From CAYJPA01 sp964371945 (lineage in GTDB: Bacteria; Chloroflexota; Chloroflexia; Thermomicrobiales; UBA6265), in NCBI GenBank assembly GCA_964371945.1, contig CAYJPA010000069.1, positions 1-33,004 on the forward strand: a stretch of DNA of 33,004 bases. The letters run 5' to 3'. Position numbers and translations under genes: made by a program. Shown piece after piece: positions 31,958 to 33,004 of the stretch (position 1 is the first letter of the stretch; each line of letters opens with the position of its first letter). A model generated the notes under the pieces. It worked only from the letters and a program-made list of their open reading frames with translations, was not told the origin of the DNA and did no database searches.

Positions 31958-33004
31958 TCAGAAGAGACGCTTGATCAACCCAAGAATGCCCTGTCCCCAG
32001 GGTACGCGATGGCTGATGCCGGACGTAGTCGCGAATTGGTCCTTATTCTCCCGATACCACTCGAAGTTGCGGAGCAACGCATCCTTGTTGGAATAGATCG
32101 GTTCCCATCCCAGCTGCCCGCGTGCCTTGTCGATCGAAACGTATGAATCCTTGGACGCGGTTTCATAAATCCACTTGTAGAGCGGCGAGAGGTGCAGCTT
32201 TTCAAGCACGCGGAGCAACACGATTGCTGGAGCGGCAGGAAATCCGATTACTCGTTTGCCATGTCCGGCCGCATCGAGCACCGCCTGGTACTCCTGCCGC
32301 ATCGTCACGAATTCGCGAGAGCCGATGTTGAAGGTATCGTTGACGATCTCCTCCGGAAGGGTCAAACAGAGCCAGATCGCGGTGCAGAGGTCTTCAACGT
32401 CGAGCAACTGGTACCGGTTCTTCCCCATTCCCAACATTGGAAAGTTTCGTCCGTCAAGCGCCCAGTCGTAAAGCATCGCGAAGACGCCCAAACGTTCCGG
32501 CCCGACGAACGACTTTGGACGCAAGATCGGCACAACAAGCCCTTTGGCGCGTTCGTCGAGCGCGATCATCTCGGCCTGAATCTTGGCCTGACCGTAAGGT
32601 CCGACGCCCTCCAGCCGGTCGTCTTCGACCAGCGGGTGGTGATCGGGAATACCATAGACAGCGGTCGTCGAGATATGAACAGCCCTGCCGGCACCCATGC
32701 TCAACGCCGTTTCGAGCACGATCCTCGTTCCGGTCACATCGGTGGAATGAATGGCATTCGGAGGATAGAGCGGGAGCGCAGCAGCGCAGTGGACGACGGC
32801 GTCGCAGTTGGAAAGCGCGAGTTGTACCGCCGGCGAGTCGCGAATATCGCCCTGAATCACCCGCACTCGATCCAGCACGTCCTCATACGCGAACTCCGCG
32901 ATATCGAGCGAGGTGACCTCCACCCCTCGCGCCAGCAGGTACCGAATCAGGTTGATTCCAAGAAAACCCGCACCGCCGGTGACGAGCACATGTCGAGGCT
33001 TAGT
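31958..33004 (-). CDS. NAD-dependent epimerase/dehydratase (extended SDR), 5' end outside the window
   Basis: At least 348 residues are in view. The Rossmann loop VTGGAGFLGINL lies at the start, with the acidic SLDIAEF at the end of strand 2, VQGD-like VIQGDIRD, HISTTAVYG with the catalytic Ser/Thr, and GPYGQAK with the YxxxK pair. The sequence belongs to the extended SDR family that acts on nucleotide sugars or on sterol-like and lipid-linked substrates. The frame stays open past GTG 32989 to the window edge (TKPRHV before the loop), so the gene is probably truncated by the window and not started by that GTG. Its closeness to the UbiA gene suggests work on the same lipid-linked sugar, which is inference. 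Confidence 0.88.
   Translation of the reverse strand, partial: TKPRHVLVTGGAGFLGINLIRYLLARGVEVTSLDIAEFAYEDVLDRVRVIQGDIRDSPAVQLALSNCDAVVHCAAALPLYPPNAIHSTDVTGTRIVLETALSMGAGRAVHISTTAVYGIPDHHPLVEDDRLEGVGPYGQAKIQAEMIALDERAKGLVVPILRPKSFVGPERLGVFAMLYDWALDGRNFPMLGMGKNRYQLLDVEDLCTAIWLCLTLPEEIVNDTFNIGSREFVTMRQEYQAVLDAAGHGKRVIGFPAAPAIVLLRVLEKLHLSPLYKWIYETASKDSYVSIDKARGQLGWEPIYSNKDALLRNFEWYRENKDQFATTSGISHRVPWGQGILGLIKRLF

Noticed and set aside
31781..32146. Plus-strand frame of 121 residues across the UbiA/SDR junction
   Set aside because: It is antisense to two well-supported genes, with no domain, and is unlikely to be translated.

Overview
The window reads as a bacterial chromosome segment of roughly 58-60% GC, most likely from the Chloroflexota (class Thermomicrobia or a close relative). 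This is an inference from gene content and style: a HyuA/HyuB pair, an M42 peptidase, a decaprenyl-phosphate phosphoribosyltransferase-type UbiA protein, a PASTA kinase, a secreted YkuD protein with internal repeats, and GTG/TTG starts with purine-rich ribosome sites. No 16S gene or other taxonomic anchor is present. A run of exactly 100 Ns inside a repetitive gene shows that this is a draft scaffold. I see no prophage, insertion sequence, CRISPR array, tRNA or rRNA.

Layout. (1) Plus strand, 137-8299: a HyuA-type ATPase subunit, then a Pro/Thr-rich lipoprotein gene containing the assembly gap, a strong hairpin, and a tight five-gene run of hyuB, an HMG-CoA lyase family gene, a class I methyltransferase, a small membrane protein and an M42 aminopeptidase. 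(2) Minus strand, 8461-12762: Fpg DNA glycosylase, an unknown 119-residue protein, an MMPL/RND exporter and a DUF952 protein. (3) Plus strand, 12873-19392: selenophosphate synthetase, a diacylglycerol-kinase-family lipid kinase, KsgA and IspE, then a PASTA Ser/Thr kinase and a membrane-anchored protein that may be a degenerate ComEC-type hydrolase. The lipid kinase, KsgA and IspE are translationally coupled by overlaps. (4) Minus strand, 19389-21578: a CvpA-like membrane protein with a zinc ribbon, followed by an M20 amidohydrolase. (5) Plus strand, about 21716-25562: a three-part PHP/AlbA_2 protein and an IlvD/Edd dehydratase of the sugar-acid type. (6) Minus strand, 25579-27315: RecJ. (7) Plus strand, 27524-30481: a secreted L,D-transpeptidase and a CrtI-like FAD oxidoreductase. 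(8) Minus strand, 30484-33004: a DinB/DUF664 protein, the UbiA prenyltransferase and an extended SDR running off the window end.

Functional themes. Envelope and isoprenoid biology recurs: IspE makes isoprenoid precursor, the UbiA-type enzyme would use polyprenyl phosphate, and the L,D-transpeptidase, PASTA kinase, MMPL exporter and lipid kinase all act at the cell surface. DNA maintenance is represented by Fpg and RecJ, and RNA maturation by KsgA and possibly SelD. The first block looks catabolic (amide or ketone chemistry, acyl-CoA cleavage, peptide hydrolysis).

Most interesting points: the PHP + AlbA_2 + unknown-domain fusion; an Fpg with one zinc cysteine replaced by arginine; the possible dead ComEC-like hydrolase downstream of the PASTA kinase; about tenfold over-representation of the octamer GCGATCGC; a possibly leaderless CvpA-like/zinc-ribbon gene; and the lipoprotein gene wedged between hyuA and hyuB. 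I did not find a clear multi-gene defence system or other unmistakably new system.
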